The position numbers and the translations under genes are program-made. The notes below the pieces were generated by a model, which was not told the origin of the DNA, ran no database searches, and saw only the letters and a program-made list of their open reading frames with translations. From Marinobacter changyiensis (GTDB taxonomy: Bacteria > Pseudomonadota > Gammaproteobacteria > Pseudomonadales > Oleiphilaceae), in contig NZ_VZZZ01000002.1 of the NCBI RefSeq assembly GCF_009193265.1, positions 555,824 through 619,823 on the forward strand: 64,000 bases of DNA. Reading direction: 5' to 3'. Below are positions 26,636 through 34,634 of this stretch, in pieces; the stretch's first letter is position 1; each line of letters begins with the position of its first letter.

Positions 26636-27787
26636 TTATAGTCTATAAGTCGGGTCAGCCATCCCGCTTTTCAACCCCTGGGTCAAAGAACTGCTGAACT
26701 CGGGCGAGCCAGGTAAAAATTCTGCACAGTTTCGAACCCGCCACACCAACTCTTCGTAATTGTCGGCCAGAATGTTTACATGCCCAAGCTTCCGGCCTGG
26801 TCGTTCAGCTTTACCGTAGAGGTGCAAGTGAGCGTAGGGCAGCTCCAGAATACGGCGGGTCTGGCCGTGCTCGCCGATGATATTGACCATGCAGCTCACA
26901 CCTCGTGGGCTGGTATCTCCGAGAGGCTGGCCTGACACCGCACGAATGTGGTTTTCAAACTGGCTGGTCACCGCACCTTCAATGGTCCAGTGCCCGGAGT
27001 TATGGACCCGGGGGGCCATCTCGTTGGCGACCAGGCCTTCTGCGGTATCGAACAACTCGAGCGTGAGCACTCCGACGTAGTTCAGTTCATTCAGCAGTGT
27101 GTGGATGTAACGTTTGGCTTCGGCCGTTATGTCGGGCGAAAGCCCGGGCGCGGGCGCTATCGAGTACCGCAGGATACCTTCATGGTGAACATTTTCAGCC
27201 ATCGGATACACCGCAACCTGACCGTCTTCGCCCCTCACCGCGATAACAGACAGCTCCCGGCTGAACTCGACAAACTTCTCCACCATCAGGCGCTTGTGGC
27301 CAATATTGGCCCAGGCCTGAATGGCCTCTTCCGGGCTGCGCAATACGGCCTGGCCCTTGCCGTCATAGCCTTCGGTGTTCGACTTTGCCACCACCGGGCA
27401 CCCAAGACTCTCGGCAGCAGCCCGGAGAGAGTCGGCACTCTCTGCCATGCGCCACTCCGGCGTCGGAATGCCCAGCTCGCCGAACAGGGTCTTCTCGGCT
27501 TCGCGGTTCTGACAGATCTGCAGCGAGCGTGGCGTCGGATGCACCGGTTTTACGGCGGCTATGCGCTCGGCTACTGCCACGGGCAGATGCTCGAACTCGT
27601 AGGTGACCCGGTCGACCCGGCTCAGAAAGTCATCAAGATAGATCTGCTCACGGTCAATAATGATCTCGCCCAGCCCGACACTGGGACTGCCTGATAAATC
27701 GTAGAATACAAAGGTATTGGCCAGCGGATAACCGGCCAGGGCCAGCATGCGTCCAAGTTGTCCAGCGCCTAAAACTCCGATTCTCAT
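26636..27787 (-). CDS. purK: 5-(carboxyamino)imidazole ribonucleotide synthase
   Basis: PurK uses ATP and bicarbonate to make N5-CAIR from AIR in purine synthesis. The 383-residue ATP-grasp protein starts MRIGVLGAGQLGRMLALAGYPL. It contains EKTLFGELGIPTP, VAKSNTEGYDGKGQ (ATP loop) and NEMAPRVHNSGHWTIEGA (catalytic/metal site). It follows purE by 23 bp in the same operon. Confidence 0.98.
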   Translation of the reverse strand: MRIGVLGAGQLGRMLALAGYPLANTFVFYDLSGSPSVGLGEIIIDREQIYLDDFLSRVDRVTYEFEHLPVAVAERIAAVKPVHPTPRSLQICQNREAEKTLFGELGIPTPEWRMAESADSLRAAAESLGCPVVAKSNTEGYDGKGQAVLRSPEEAIQAWANIGHKRLMVEKFVEFSRELSVIAVRGEDGQVAVYPMAENVHHEGILRYSIAPAPGLSPDITAEAKRYIHTLLNELNYVGVLTLELFDTAEGLVANEMAPRVHNSGHWTIEGAVTSQFENHIRAVSGQPLGDTSPRGVSCMVNIIGEHGQTRRILELPYAHLHLYGKAERPGRKLGHVNILADNYEELVWRVRNCAEFLPGSPEFSSSLTQGLKSGMADPTYRL

Positions 27788-27810
27788 GGGCTAATTCCTG
27801 TTACCGTCAA

Positions 27811-28302
27811 TTACCCGTTTCTCGGGTCTGGATTGTCCAGAATGGTCTGGGTTTGGGCGGCGCGAAAGGCATCGACCGCCGCACGCACATGAGTGTCACA
27901 GGTGCCGATAATTTGCGCAGCCAGCAATCCTGCGTTGGTGGCGCCCGCCTTACCGATTGCCAGGGTGCCAACGGCGATCCCCCCGGGCATCTGGGCGATA
28001 GAGAGCAGTGAATCCAGTCCGTTCAGGGCTTTTGACTGAACCGGAACGCCCAGCACAGGCAAAGACGTTTGTGAGGCGACCATGCCGGGCAGGTGAGCTG
28101 CTCCGCCTGCACCGGCTATGATGACTTTCAGGCCCCGGTCGGCCGCGGTTTTGGCATAATCAAATAACAGATCAGGCGTCCGGTGCGCGGAGACCACGCG
28201 GGTTTCGTAAGGAACCCCCAGTTTATCGAGCATCTCGGCGGCGTGTTCCATGGTCGGCCAATCCGATTTGGAACCCATAATCAGGCCTACAAGCGGCTGC
28301 AT
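27811..28302 (-). CDS. purE: N5-CAIR mutase
   Basis: PurE class I, 163 residues. It moves the carboxylate from N5 to C4 (N5-CAIR to CAIR), the step after PurK. Signatures are [39 protein letters not shown] and [18 protein letters not shown]. Start [10 protein letters not shown] at 28302; the open frame runs 102 bp further upstream without homology. Transcribed leftward with purK, divergent from the coiled-coil protein gene. Confidence 0.97.
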   Translation of the reverse strand: MQPLVGLIMGSKSDWPTMEHAAEMLDKLGVPYETRVVSAHRTPDLLFDYAKTAADRGLKVIIAGAGGAAHLPGMVASQTSLPVLGVPVQSKALNGLDSLLSIAQMPGGIAVGTLAIGKAGATNAGLLAAQIIGTCDTHVRAAVDAFRAAQTQTILDNPDPRNG

Positions 28303-28499
28303 AAGCGACAGTCCCGAAGAGTTTGGAGAAAGCCGGACATTGTATGGACTGCCCGGGATCCATGCAAATGGCTGGCGCTGCCTTGCATCTCCGCCCCTGT
28401 TCACATTGCCTGATTTGGTGGCTTGGAGCGGAACCGGTATTATCGAGGCACTTGTTTATTTCCGTCCATACCTATCCATACCTATCCGAGGCTGTTGAA

Positions 28500-29468
28500 A
28501 TGGAACCCATTCGTCCTGATGACGATGAACTGAGGGCAGGTACTGCCCAGGCCGGTAAGCCGGAACAGAAAAAGCCAACCCCTGAGCGCCAGGCCAAGTC
28601 TGCAGATTACCGCAAGGGGCCGGGCAGAGCGCAGCCCAGAACTCCGCCTCCGCCACCCTCGGGTGGCGGTTCAGGAAAAGGTGGTTCTGGCAAGCTGGTG
28701 GGTTTGCTGGTTACGCTGTTAGTGGTGTCTGTTGCGGCGGGTGCTGGCCTGGTGTGGCAGCAAGCCCAGCGGCTGGCGGTGCTGGAAGAACAGGTGGAAG
28801 AGGCTGATTACTGGGTCCGCCAGAGCAAGCTCACGCTAGCCCGTTTCGAGGGGGATCTGACCGAAACCGGAGAAAGCCTTGAACAGCGGGGCTCAACAAT
28901 CGAGCAGCGGCTGACCGAACAGAAAGACCTGATCGAGAACGCCAACAGTGAGATCCGGAAGCTGTGGGTAATCGCCAATGAGCGCAACAAGAAACAGCTG
29001 GAAGAGCACGCCGGTCAAATTGCAGCTTTGAAGGCAACAATGGATGGGCAGGCAGGTTCGTTGACCGGGCTGGCAGAGGCTCAGGAGGGCATCAAGTCCG
29101 ACATTGGAAGCCTTGATGAAGCATTGCGCTTGCTTGACGGTGAGACGGATACGCTGGCCGCAAATGATGCGCGCTTGCAAAAGCAGCTTGCAACGCTGGT
29201 GTCAGAGGTCGATGGGCTCGACGTCGGGATCGAGCGAAGCCTGCAGCGATTCAGACAAGAGCAGAACCTGACTATTGATGGTATGGAAAGCCGCCTGAGT
29301 GCTTTGGAAAACACCCAGGAAAACCTTTCAGAAGCCGCCCCAAGGATCAACCGGGCTGAGGCGAGGATTGCCAGTCTGGAGGAAACTATCAAATCAATTG
29401 ATGCTTCCCGGGCTCAGCTGACTTCACGCCTGGTTCGCCTTTCCGAACAGGTGGATGCGTTGCGGTAG
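28500..29468 (+). CDS. Single-pass membrane protein with long coiled coil, function unknown
   Basis: A 322-residue protein. Residues 1-58 are charged and Pro/Gly-rich (cytoplasmic), and one TM spans about 62-84 (LVGLLVTLLVVSVAAGAGLVW). The remainder is almost entirely helical heptad sequence on the far side of the membrane, ending LTSRLVRLSEQVDALR. No catalytic motif is visible. I start at ATG 28500 (MEPIRPDDDE). It is divergent from purE. It could be a periplasmic scaffold or cell-envelope structural protein; I cannot assign it. Confidence 0.75.
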   Translation: MEPIRPDDDELRAGTAQAGKPEQKKPTPERQAKSADYRKGPGRAQPRTPPPPPSGGGSGKGGSGKLVGLLVTLLVVSVAAGAGLVWQQAQRLAVLEEQVEEADYWVRQSKLTLARFEGDLTETGESLEQRGSTIEQRLTEQKDLIENANSEIRKLWVIANERNKKQLEEHAGQIAALKATMDGQAGSLTGLAEAQEGIKSDIGSLDEALRLLDGETDTLAANDARLQKQLATLVSEVDGLDVGIERSLQRFRQEQNLTIDGMESRLSALENTQENLSEAAPRINRAEARIASLEETIKSIDASRAQLTSRLVRLSEQVDALR

Positions 29469-29542
29469 TCACCGTTTCACATTGTCGGGATCGCAGAGCA
29501 TGGCTAGACTGATTATAGACAATGACCGGGAGGCATGGGTTT

Positions 29543-29749
29543 ATGTCATGGAAAGATATAGCTGCGGCACAACTTGCGCGCATCAGAGCGAAGCTGGATA
29601 CTTTTAATCAGTCTCTGGCCGACAAAGCCTTGCCGGAAGATCGGAAAAGCCGCGTTGGCAAACTTTCGCTGGAGCAGAAAGCTTCCGCGGCGGGTCAGGG
29701 CGAGCCCAAGCTGAAAGCAGTGAAAGGTGGTGGGCGAGCCAAACACTAG
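29543..29749 (+). CDS. Small conserved-looking hypothetical protein
   Basis: A 68-residue, Lys-rich soluble protein beginning MSWKDIAAAQLARIRAKLDTFNQ and ending GGGRAKH. ATG 29543 has GGGAGG 9 bases upstream, a good ribosome binding site; ATG 29522 is an alternative without one. It lies between the coiled-coil protein and the tRNA operon. I do not recognise the family. Confidence 0.55.
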   Translation: MSWKDIAAAQLARIRAKLDTFNQSLADKALPEDRKSRVGKLSLEQKASAAGQGEPKLKAVKGGGRAKH

Positions 29750-29819
29750 GAAATTTGAGCGAAAGTTCGCCAATCCAAACGTCTTCAGGGTCGTCGTGTC
29801 GAAAAAATCCGGAAAAGAT

Positions 29820-29847
29820 TTGACAGTGAGGGCCAAATGCTTAAAAT
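29820..29847 (+). promoter_or_regulatory. Sigma-70 promoter of the Val-Asp-Val tRNA operon
   Basis: TTGACA (29820-29825), 16 bases, TAAAAT (29842-29847), then a GC-rich GCGCC discriminator. This is typical of stable-RNA promoters under stringent control. The first tRNA begins 54 bp after the -10. Confidence 0.85.
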
Positions 29848-29901
29848 GCGCCTCTCACTTGATCAAGTCAGCAACAAAGCGTTGATCAGGTGGCTGGAAG
29901 T

Positions 29902-29977
29902 GGGTGGTTAGCTCAGCTGGGAGAGCATCGCCCTTACAAGGCGAGGGTCACTGGTTCGATCCCAGTACCACCCACCA
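29902..29977 (+). tRNA. tRNA-Val (anticodon UAC), first copy
   Basis: A 76-nt cloverleaf with GGGTGGT/ACCACCC acceptor stem, anticodon TAC at 29935-29937, TTCGATC T-loop and encoded CCA. Identical in sequence to the copy at 30139-30214. Confidence 0.98.
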
Positions 29978-30046
29978 TTTTCAGCCTTCCGGACTTCCCC
30001 AGTCCGGTTGAGTGTTCGACAGGCCAGCATGCCTTGAGAACGATGC

Positions 30047-30123
30047 GGAGCGGTAGTTCAGCTGGTTAGAATACCGGCCTGTCACGCCGGGGGTCGCGGG
30101 TTCGAGTCCCGTCCGCTCCGCCA
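30047..30123 (+). tRNA. tRNA-Asp (anticodon GUC)
   Basis: A 77-nt cloverleaf with GGAGCGG/CCGCTCC acceptor stem, anticodon GTC in CCTGTCACG, TTCGAGTCC T-arm and encoded CCA. Confidence 0.98.
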
Positions 30124-30138
30124 TTTTTTATTTCCCCA

Positions 30139-30214
30139 GGGTGGTTAGCTCAGCTGGGAGAGCATCGCCCTTACAAGGCGAGGGTCACTGGTTCGATCCC
30201 AGTACCACCCACCA
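30139..30214 (+). tRNA. tRNA-Val (anticodon UAC), second copy
   Basis: A 76-nt exact repeat of the first tRNA-Val, with encoded CCA. The Val-Asp-Val order is one operon. A short CACCC/GGGTG hairpin at 30250-30264 downstream may be its weak terminator. Confidence 0.98.
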
Positions 30215-30344
30215 TTTCCGTATTGCATCTTCCGTTTATGCTCACTGAACACCCTTATTGGGTGGCGTTTGCGTGCCTGCGAAAAACTCCGGCCTGGGCC
30301 GGGGCTGGACGCTGGCAGAACTGGCCGATAGTAAAAAAATGGTA

Positions 30345-31754
30345 TCAGCGACCGATCAATGACTGGCCACAAACTCTTACGGTGTTGCCATTGACGCCCG
30401 CCGACGTCGGATTGCAATACCATGCAATGGTTTCCGCCACATCCATTGGCAACCCGCCCTGTGAAAGGCTGTTCATCCGCCGTCCCGCCTCGCGCATAGT
30501 CAAGGGCATGGCAGCGGTCATTCGGGTTTCAATGAATCCGGGGGCGACGGCGTTGATCGTCCTGCCGTCCCTTAGCTGCTTTGCCAATGCCTCGACATAG
30601 CCGATAACGCCCGACTTGGATGTAGCGTAATTGGTCTGACCAAAATTGCCCGCAATGCCGCTGATGGATGACACGCAGACGATCCGACCATTGTCCCGCA
30701 GTAGCTCCCGGCTCAGAAGTTCTTCGTTGATCAGCTCCTCGGCGGTCAGATTAACGGCAATGGCCAAATCCCAGAAGTGCGCCGGCATGTTGCCCAGGGT
30801 TTTATCGCGAGTAATGCCAGCATTGTGGACAATGATATCAAGCCCGCCGAAGTGCTGTTCCGCAAAATCTGCAATGGTCTGGGGGGCATCCGCTGTCGTG
30901 ATGTCGCAGGGCAGGGCCTCGCCTTTGATACGGCTGGCAACCACCTCCAGCTGTTCCATGGCGGCCGGAATGTCCAGCGCAATGACCGTGGCACCATCCC
31001 GGGCAAGAGTGTCGGCTATCGCTTCTCCGATCCCCCGTGACGCGCCTGTAACCAGGGCCACCTTATCTCTCAGGGGGGCTGCCGGGCTGACCGCCTTTGC
31101 ACCCTTGGCGGCCCTGGTGATACGGACACACTGGCCGGATACATAAGCGGAGCGTGGAGACAGGAAAAACCTGACCGTTGAGTCCAGTTGCTGGCTGGCG
31201 GTTGGTGCCATCCAGATCAGGTTGGCGGTGGCTCCCTTTTTGCCAATTTCCTTGCCAACACTACGCACAAAACCTTCCAGTGACCGCTGAGCGGCGGCCT
31301 GGGCCGGAGCCTTACAGCCGGCAGGGTCAAGGCCTACCACCAATACCCGGCCGTTACTGGCGAGTTGTCGGACAGTCGGGTGAAAGAAGTCATACAGGGC
31401 TCGCAGCTGAAGGCTATCTTTGATACCCGTGGCATCGAAGACGAGGGCCGAGAACTTCAGGACTGGTTCAGCGGTAAGATCCAGCGGAACGGCCTTGGTG
31501 CCGGCGCGGGCCGAGTCAGTGAGGGACGGTATTTTACTGGCATGGTGAAGCATGGCTGCGCTTGCCGAGATCGTATTTCCGAGCTCAGTGATGCTCTTGC
31601 CCCCCGATGCGCAACCAATCAGCACATTGCCCTCAGTAAAAGGCTGGTTGGTTCGCGTCCAGCGCTTGAGTTGGGTTGGTGAAGGTAAGCCGAGGGACTG
31701 GGCGGCAGTCTTGCCCAAGGACGTGTTAACAAGCTTGAAGTACAGATCAGACAT
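30345..31754 (-). CDS. High-molecular-weight 3-oxoacyl-ACP reductase (FabG4-type)
   Basis: A 469-residue protein, about twice a normal FabG. The C-terminal half (about 225-469) is a full SDR: VTGASRGIGEAIA, HNAGITRDKTLGNM, catalytic Ser and YATSKSGV, and C-terminal NGNTVRVCGQSLIGR. The N-terminal half is a Rossmann/flavodoxin-like domain lacking SDR catalytic residues. This layout matches the FabG4 class known from mycobacteria, which prefers CoA-linked long-chain substrates. Start MSDLYFKLVN at 31754. It converges on the tRNA operon. Confidence 0.9.
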   Translation of the reverse strand: MSDLYFKLVNTSLGKTAAQSLGLPSPTQLKRWTRTNQPFTEGNVLIGCASGGKSITELGNTISASAAMLHHASKIPSLTDSARAGTKAVPLDLTAEPVLKFSALVFDATGIKDSLQLRALYDFFHPTVRQLASNGRVLVVGLDPAGCKAPAQAAAQRSLEGFVRSVGKEIGKKGATANLIWMAPTASQQLDSTVRFFLSPRSAYVSGQCVRITRAAKGAKAVSPAAPLRDKVALVTGASRGIGEAIADTLARDGATVIALDIPAAMEQLEVVASRIKGEALPCDITTADAPQTIADFAEQHFGGLDIIVHNAGITRDKTLGNMPAHFWDLAIAVNLTAEELINEELLSRELLRDNGRIVCVSSISGIAGNFGQTNYATSKSGVIGYVEALAKQLRDGRTINAVAPGFIETRMTAAMPLTMREAGRRMNSLSQGGLPMDVAETIAWYCNPTSAGVNGNTVRVCGQSLIGR

Positions 31755-31970
31755 AGGGGAATCCTCTTCTCCTCGCGCCACAGGGCGCGTCGCAATAGGG
31801 CCCCAGTATGGCACAGACAGAAGGTGCCACTTCAAGGCAAGGTGCCGTGCATTCCCACTCGATTCGTCGGGCAACTGTTATGGGCATCAATTGCGTACCC
31901 TTTGCAGTCGCCTGACAGGGTGTTTACCGCGACCCTGGAACACTGGCCTCACGGGAAACGGTTTTTTTCG

Positions 31971-31999
31971 TTGACTTACCCAAGGCCGCTCCGTAGTAT
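31971..31999 (+). promoter_or_regulatory. Sigma-70 promoter of initiator tRNA
   Basis: TTGACT (31971-31976), 17 bases, TAGTAT (31994-31999), followed by a GCGCGCC discriminator. It lies about 60 bp before the truncated tRNA copy and 190 bp before the intact one. Confidence 0.85.
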
Positions 32000-32058
32000 G
32001 CGCGCCACGTTGATCGAACAAGCCAGAAGAGTTTCAGTTCGGTGAACACAAAGTTTGG

Positions 32059-32093
<35 letters not shown>

Positions 32094-32187
32094 CCCACTC
32101 ACGAAAGCCGAAGGGAGTCACCGACCTTCGGATTATGAGGCCGACCCTTCGGGGCACTCAGAGTTTGATAGGTGATCAAAAGTTTGT

Positions 32188-32264
<77 letters not shown>

Positions 32265-32272
32265 TATTTAAG

Positions 32273-32308
32273 AAAGGCAGATCAGTAACTTACTGATCTG
32301 CCTTTTTT
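32273..32308 (+). terminator. Terminator of initiator tRNA
   Basis: 12-bp perfect stem GGCAGATCAGTA/TACTGATCTGCC with a 3-base loop, followed by six T residues. Confidence 0.95.
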
Positions 32309-32710
32309 CGTTTGGGCCGGCAGAAAGTTCCTATTGCGACTATGTGACACATATGCGCCAAGGTGTGTGATGGTTCGATTTGCTTGTTCCACCAGTTCAG
32401 GCGATACATTCTTCTCCTCGATTCCTCCCTCGAATACCGCCCTCAATGCCGTCGTCTTCTGGCTAATTGATCTTTCTGAAACTTGATTAGATCACCTACC
32501 TCACACTCAAATAATCTGCAGAGAATCTCGATAGCGTTCAGGTCTGTTCGTTGCGCTGTGTCATCTACGGGGTGCTGCTAGTGGATGGGTTGAAGGGAAG
32601 GGTCCATCACAAGTTGATCAGATTCTCTGCTATGCTCGATTATGACTGTTCGGTCTGATCAGTTTGAGATTCGTAACCAAAAAACATAATAAAGCATTAG
32701 GAAGCACATC
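32309..32710. other. Non-coding region between tRNA-fMet and the barrel gene
   Basis: About 400 bp with no intact gene. A minus-strand fragment of an XRE-type regulator lies at 32443-32577. The last 100 bp are AT-rich and probably contain the promoter of the outer-membrane protein gene. Confidence 0.6.
32443..32577 (-). pseudogene. Fragment of an XRE-family (YozG-like) DNA-binding protein
   Basis: The minus strand reads QRTDLNAIEILCRLFECEVG followed by DLIKFQKDQLARRRH and a stop. This is the last helix-turn-helix and tail of a small Cro/CI-type regulator. A stop codon lies directly upstream of the fragment in frame, and no start codon or N-terminal half is present. It is a remnant, not a working gene. 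Confidence 0.65.
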
Positions 32711-33253
32711 ATGAAGACAACTATCAGCGCTGTTGTTCTAACGGGTCTTATCATCACTCCAGCATTCGCCGGTACCCCTGACACCAGCTACGCCGGTCTC
32801 CAGTACGCTCACTCCATGTATGAGGATGACTCCGGTTTCGAGACTGAACCCGGTGCTGTCGTCGGCCGGATAGGGCACTTTCTTAATGAGTTTGTTGCTA
32901 TCGAACTGCGGGCCGGCTTTGGGATCTCTGACGGAGATATTGAGTTGGACGGCTCAGACACCGGAGCTGACAGTGAGATAGATGCCCTGTACGGGATTTA
33001 CTTTGCAGGCCACGTTCCAATCACCGGTCGATTCTCTGTCTATGGTCTGCTCGGGTACTCGGGAGGTGAAGCCACTGTCGACTATGGGCCTTCTGGTTCT
33101 GAAAGTGAGAACGACTCTGACTTTTCTTTTGGTGCTGGCGTTGAGCTCGGGATCACACCGGCCGTATCAGGTACCTTGGAATATGTCTCTTACTTCAGTG
33201 AGTCAGACTATGATATTGAGGCCCTGAGTGTGGGGCTGAACTACCACTACTGA
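32711..33253 (+). CDS. Small outer-membrane beta-barrel protein
   Basis: A 180-residue protein with a signal peptide (1-20, cut after PAFA) and an 8-stranded barrel pattern: YAGLQYAHSMYED, VVGRIGHFLNEFVAIELRAGFG, GIYFAGHVPITGRFSVYGLLGYSGG, FGAGVELGITPAVSGTLEYVSYF, ending LSVGLNYHY with a terminal aromatic. It resembles OmpA-like/OmpX-type barrels. The loops are unusually rich in Asp, Glu and Ser. A decayed second copy of its start lies just downstream (33343-33435). Function unknown; surface adhesion or envelope stability are possibilities. Confidence 0.85.
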   Translation: MKTTISAVVLTGLIITPAFAGTPDTSYAGLQYAHSMYEDDSGFETEPGAVVGRIGHFLNEFVAIELRAGFGISDGDIELDGSDTGADSEIDALYGIYFAGHVPITGRFSVYGLLGYSGGEATVDYGPSGSESENDSDFSFGAGVELGITPAVSGTLEYVSYFSESDYDIEALSVGLNYHY

Positions 33254-33342
33254 ATGGAAGATGACACTGATAGCTGTTAACGGATTTAGATCGGGCCGGC
33301 AATCGGGCCGATAGAAATACAATAGTGCGTAGCAAGCACATC

Positions 33343-33435
33343 CTGAAAACAGCTATCAGATCTGAGATCCTGGCGGTCCTTATCGCCACTCCGGCCCTCG
33401 CCAGCATTCCCGATACCTCTAACCCGTCCACGTAA
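33343..33435 (+). pseudogene. Decayed second copy of the beta-barrel gene start
   Basis: The sequence AGCACATCCTGAAAACAGC matches AGCACATCATGAAGACAAC before and at the start of the intact gene, with the ATG changed to CTG. The frame gives LKTAIRSEILAVLIATPALA and then SIPDTSNPST before a stop, parallel to the intact signal peptide MKTTISAVVLTGLIITPAFA and GTPDTS. Only about 30 codons remain. Confidence 0.75.
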
Positions 33436-33756
33436 GCATGGCAGCGCCTGTAAGTCTGTACTCCAAAGTCATTACATCTACCACCTGCCCACCCATATTG
33501 CCGAGAAAGATACGGTGAAAAAGCTGGAAGCACTGTTGCCCTGAAATGTGGAATTGCCCCCTTTAAAAAATGTGGCTCGGCCTCGCTGAGGCAATAAGGC
33601 CGATCTAATCGCACTTACGACATGTCTGCAAAATAGTTATACATCTCTGCAACAAAGTCCAAGTACTCATTTTGCTAAAAGCGGAGTCTGGTCGTGGGAG
33701 CTGATTCCCACGGGCTAAGAGAGGCCCTGGCTAATCAAAATCGATGGAGAAAAGAC
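33436..33756. other. Region between barrel remnant and flp
   Basis: 321 bp without an intact gene. One open piece (to the stop at 33542-33544) reads HYIYHLPTHIAEKDTVKKLE and looks like the end of a lost gene I cannot name. A 7-bp hairpin CGTGGGA/TCCCACG (33693-33712) lies about 45 bp before flp, in its probable 5' UTR. Confidence 0.5.
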
Positions 33757-33963
33757 ATGAACAAATTTATGGCAAGTGTTAAGCGTTTTGTGCGTGAAGA
33801 AGAAGGTACTGAGGTTGTTGAGTGGGCATTGGTTGCAGGCTTGGTGGTTGCGGTAGGTGCACTTATTTTCACCGAAATCGGAACACAAGCGGCGCGGCTT
33901 CTACAATCAGTGGCTGATTTGCTCTCAGATGCAGGGACAACAACAACAACAACAACACCGTAG
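33757..33963 (+). CDS. flp: Flp/Fap type IVb pilin
   Basis: A 68-residue Flp pilin, the subunit of the Tad pilus. The leader ends in REEEGTEVVEWALVAGLVVA: processing is expected after the Gly, leaving the Glu that type IVb pilins need at position 5. One hydrophobic helix follows. The C-terminus is a run of seven Thr encoded by an ACA repeat, then Pro. ATG 33757 has GGAGAAAAG upstream. It is the first gene of the Tad locus. Confidence 0.92.
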   Translation: MNKFMASVKRFVREEEGTEVVEWALVAGLVVAVGALIFTEIGTQAARLLQSVADLLSDAGTTTTTTTP

Positions 33964-34050
33964 TGAGTTCCTGCTAATTCGTGATTTAGTGCAATTGCTC
34001 GACGCGGAGTATGTTTGGCGTCGGGCATCTTTTTCAGAGGATAGCAATCT

Positions 34051-34608
34051 ATGCATGTCGACCTTTGGCCAGCAGCAGTTTCGGTTCTGCTTCTACTCTG
34101 GATATCTGCAGCATGGGATTTGCGCCATCAACGTATCCCCAATCTCATCGTCTTTACTGGAGCAGGTATAGGTACTGCGTTGCAGTTCGTATTTTTTGGG
34201 TTCGATGGATTACTGGAGGCATTTTCGGGACTGGGGCTAGGCCTGGCTATTTTTATGCCAGGCTACCTAGTCGGCACCACCGGGGCGGGCGACGTCAAAC
34301 TGATGGCGGCTGTTGGAACGTTTCTTGGACCCTACAGCGTTCTGATTGCTGGCTTGGCAAGTATCGCCGTGGGAGGTGTAATCGCCCTCGGCTTCCTATT
34401 TCTGGCGCTTTTTTCAGCCGATGCGCCATCGCCCTGGCAGCGTTATGGCTTGATGTTCCGAACACTGTTCGCCACTGGCCGGCCGGTTTATCTGCGCCCG
34501 GCTGAGGGCGAGGTCATGGGCCGCAAGTTTCCTTTCGCCGTGTCCATAGCTCTGGGCACCAGCATGTTTCTGATCTGGCAATCGCCGCTGAACGGAATTG
34601 TTAACTGA
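34051..34608 (+). CDS. tadV: Prepilin peptidase TadV/CpaA (A24 family)
   Basis: A 185-residue inner-membrane aspartic peptidase with about five TMs. The catalytic Asp pair is in AWDLRHQRIPN (residue about 23) and GTTGAGDVKLMAAVG (about residue 80). It cleaves the Flp leader and probably also the TadE/TadG-type pseudopilins. It follows flp by 87 bp and precedes the AAA+ ATPase gene by 26 bp. Confidence 0.92.
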   Translation: MHVDLWPAAVSVLLLLWISAAWDLRHQRIPNLIVFTGAGIGTALQFVFFGFDGLLEAFSGLGLGLAIFMPGYLVGTTGAGDVKLMAAVGTFLGPYSVLIAGLASIAVGGVIALGFLFLALFSADAPSPWQRYGLMFRTLFATGRPVYLRPAEGEVMGRKFPFAVSIALGTSMFLIWQSPLNGIVN

Positions 34609-34634
34609 CAGGACGTTCACCTTGGGACAGCACT

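Noticed and set aside
30145..30423. 92-codon minus-strand frame across tRNA-Val
   Set aside because: The part ending in WYWDRTSDPRLVRAM is the usual false translation of a tRNA and its flank.
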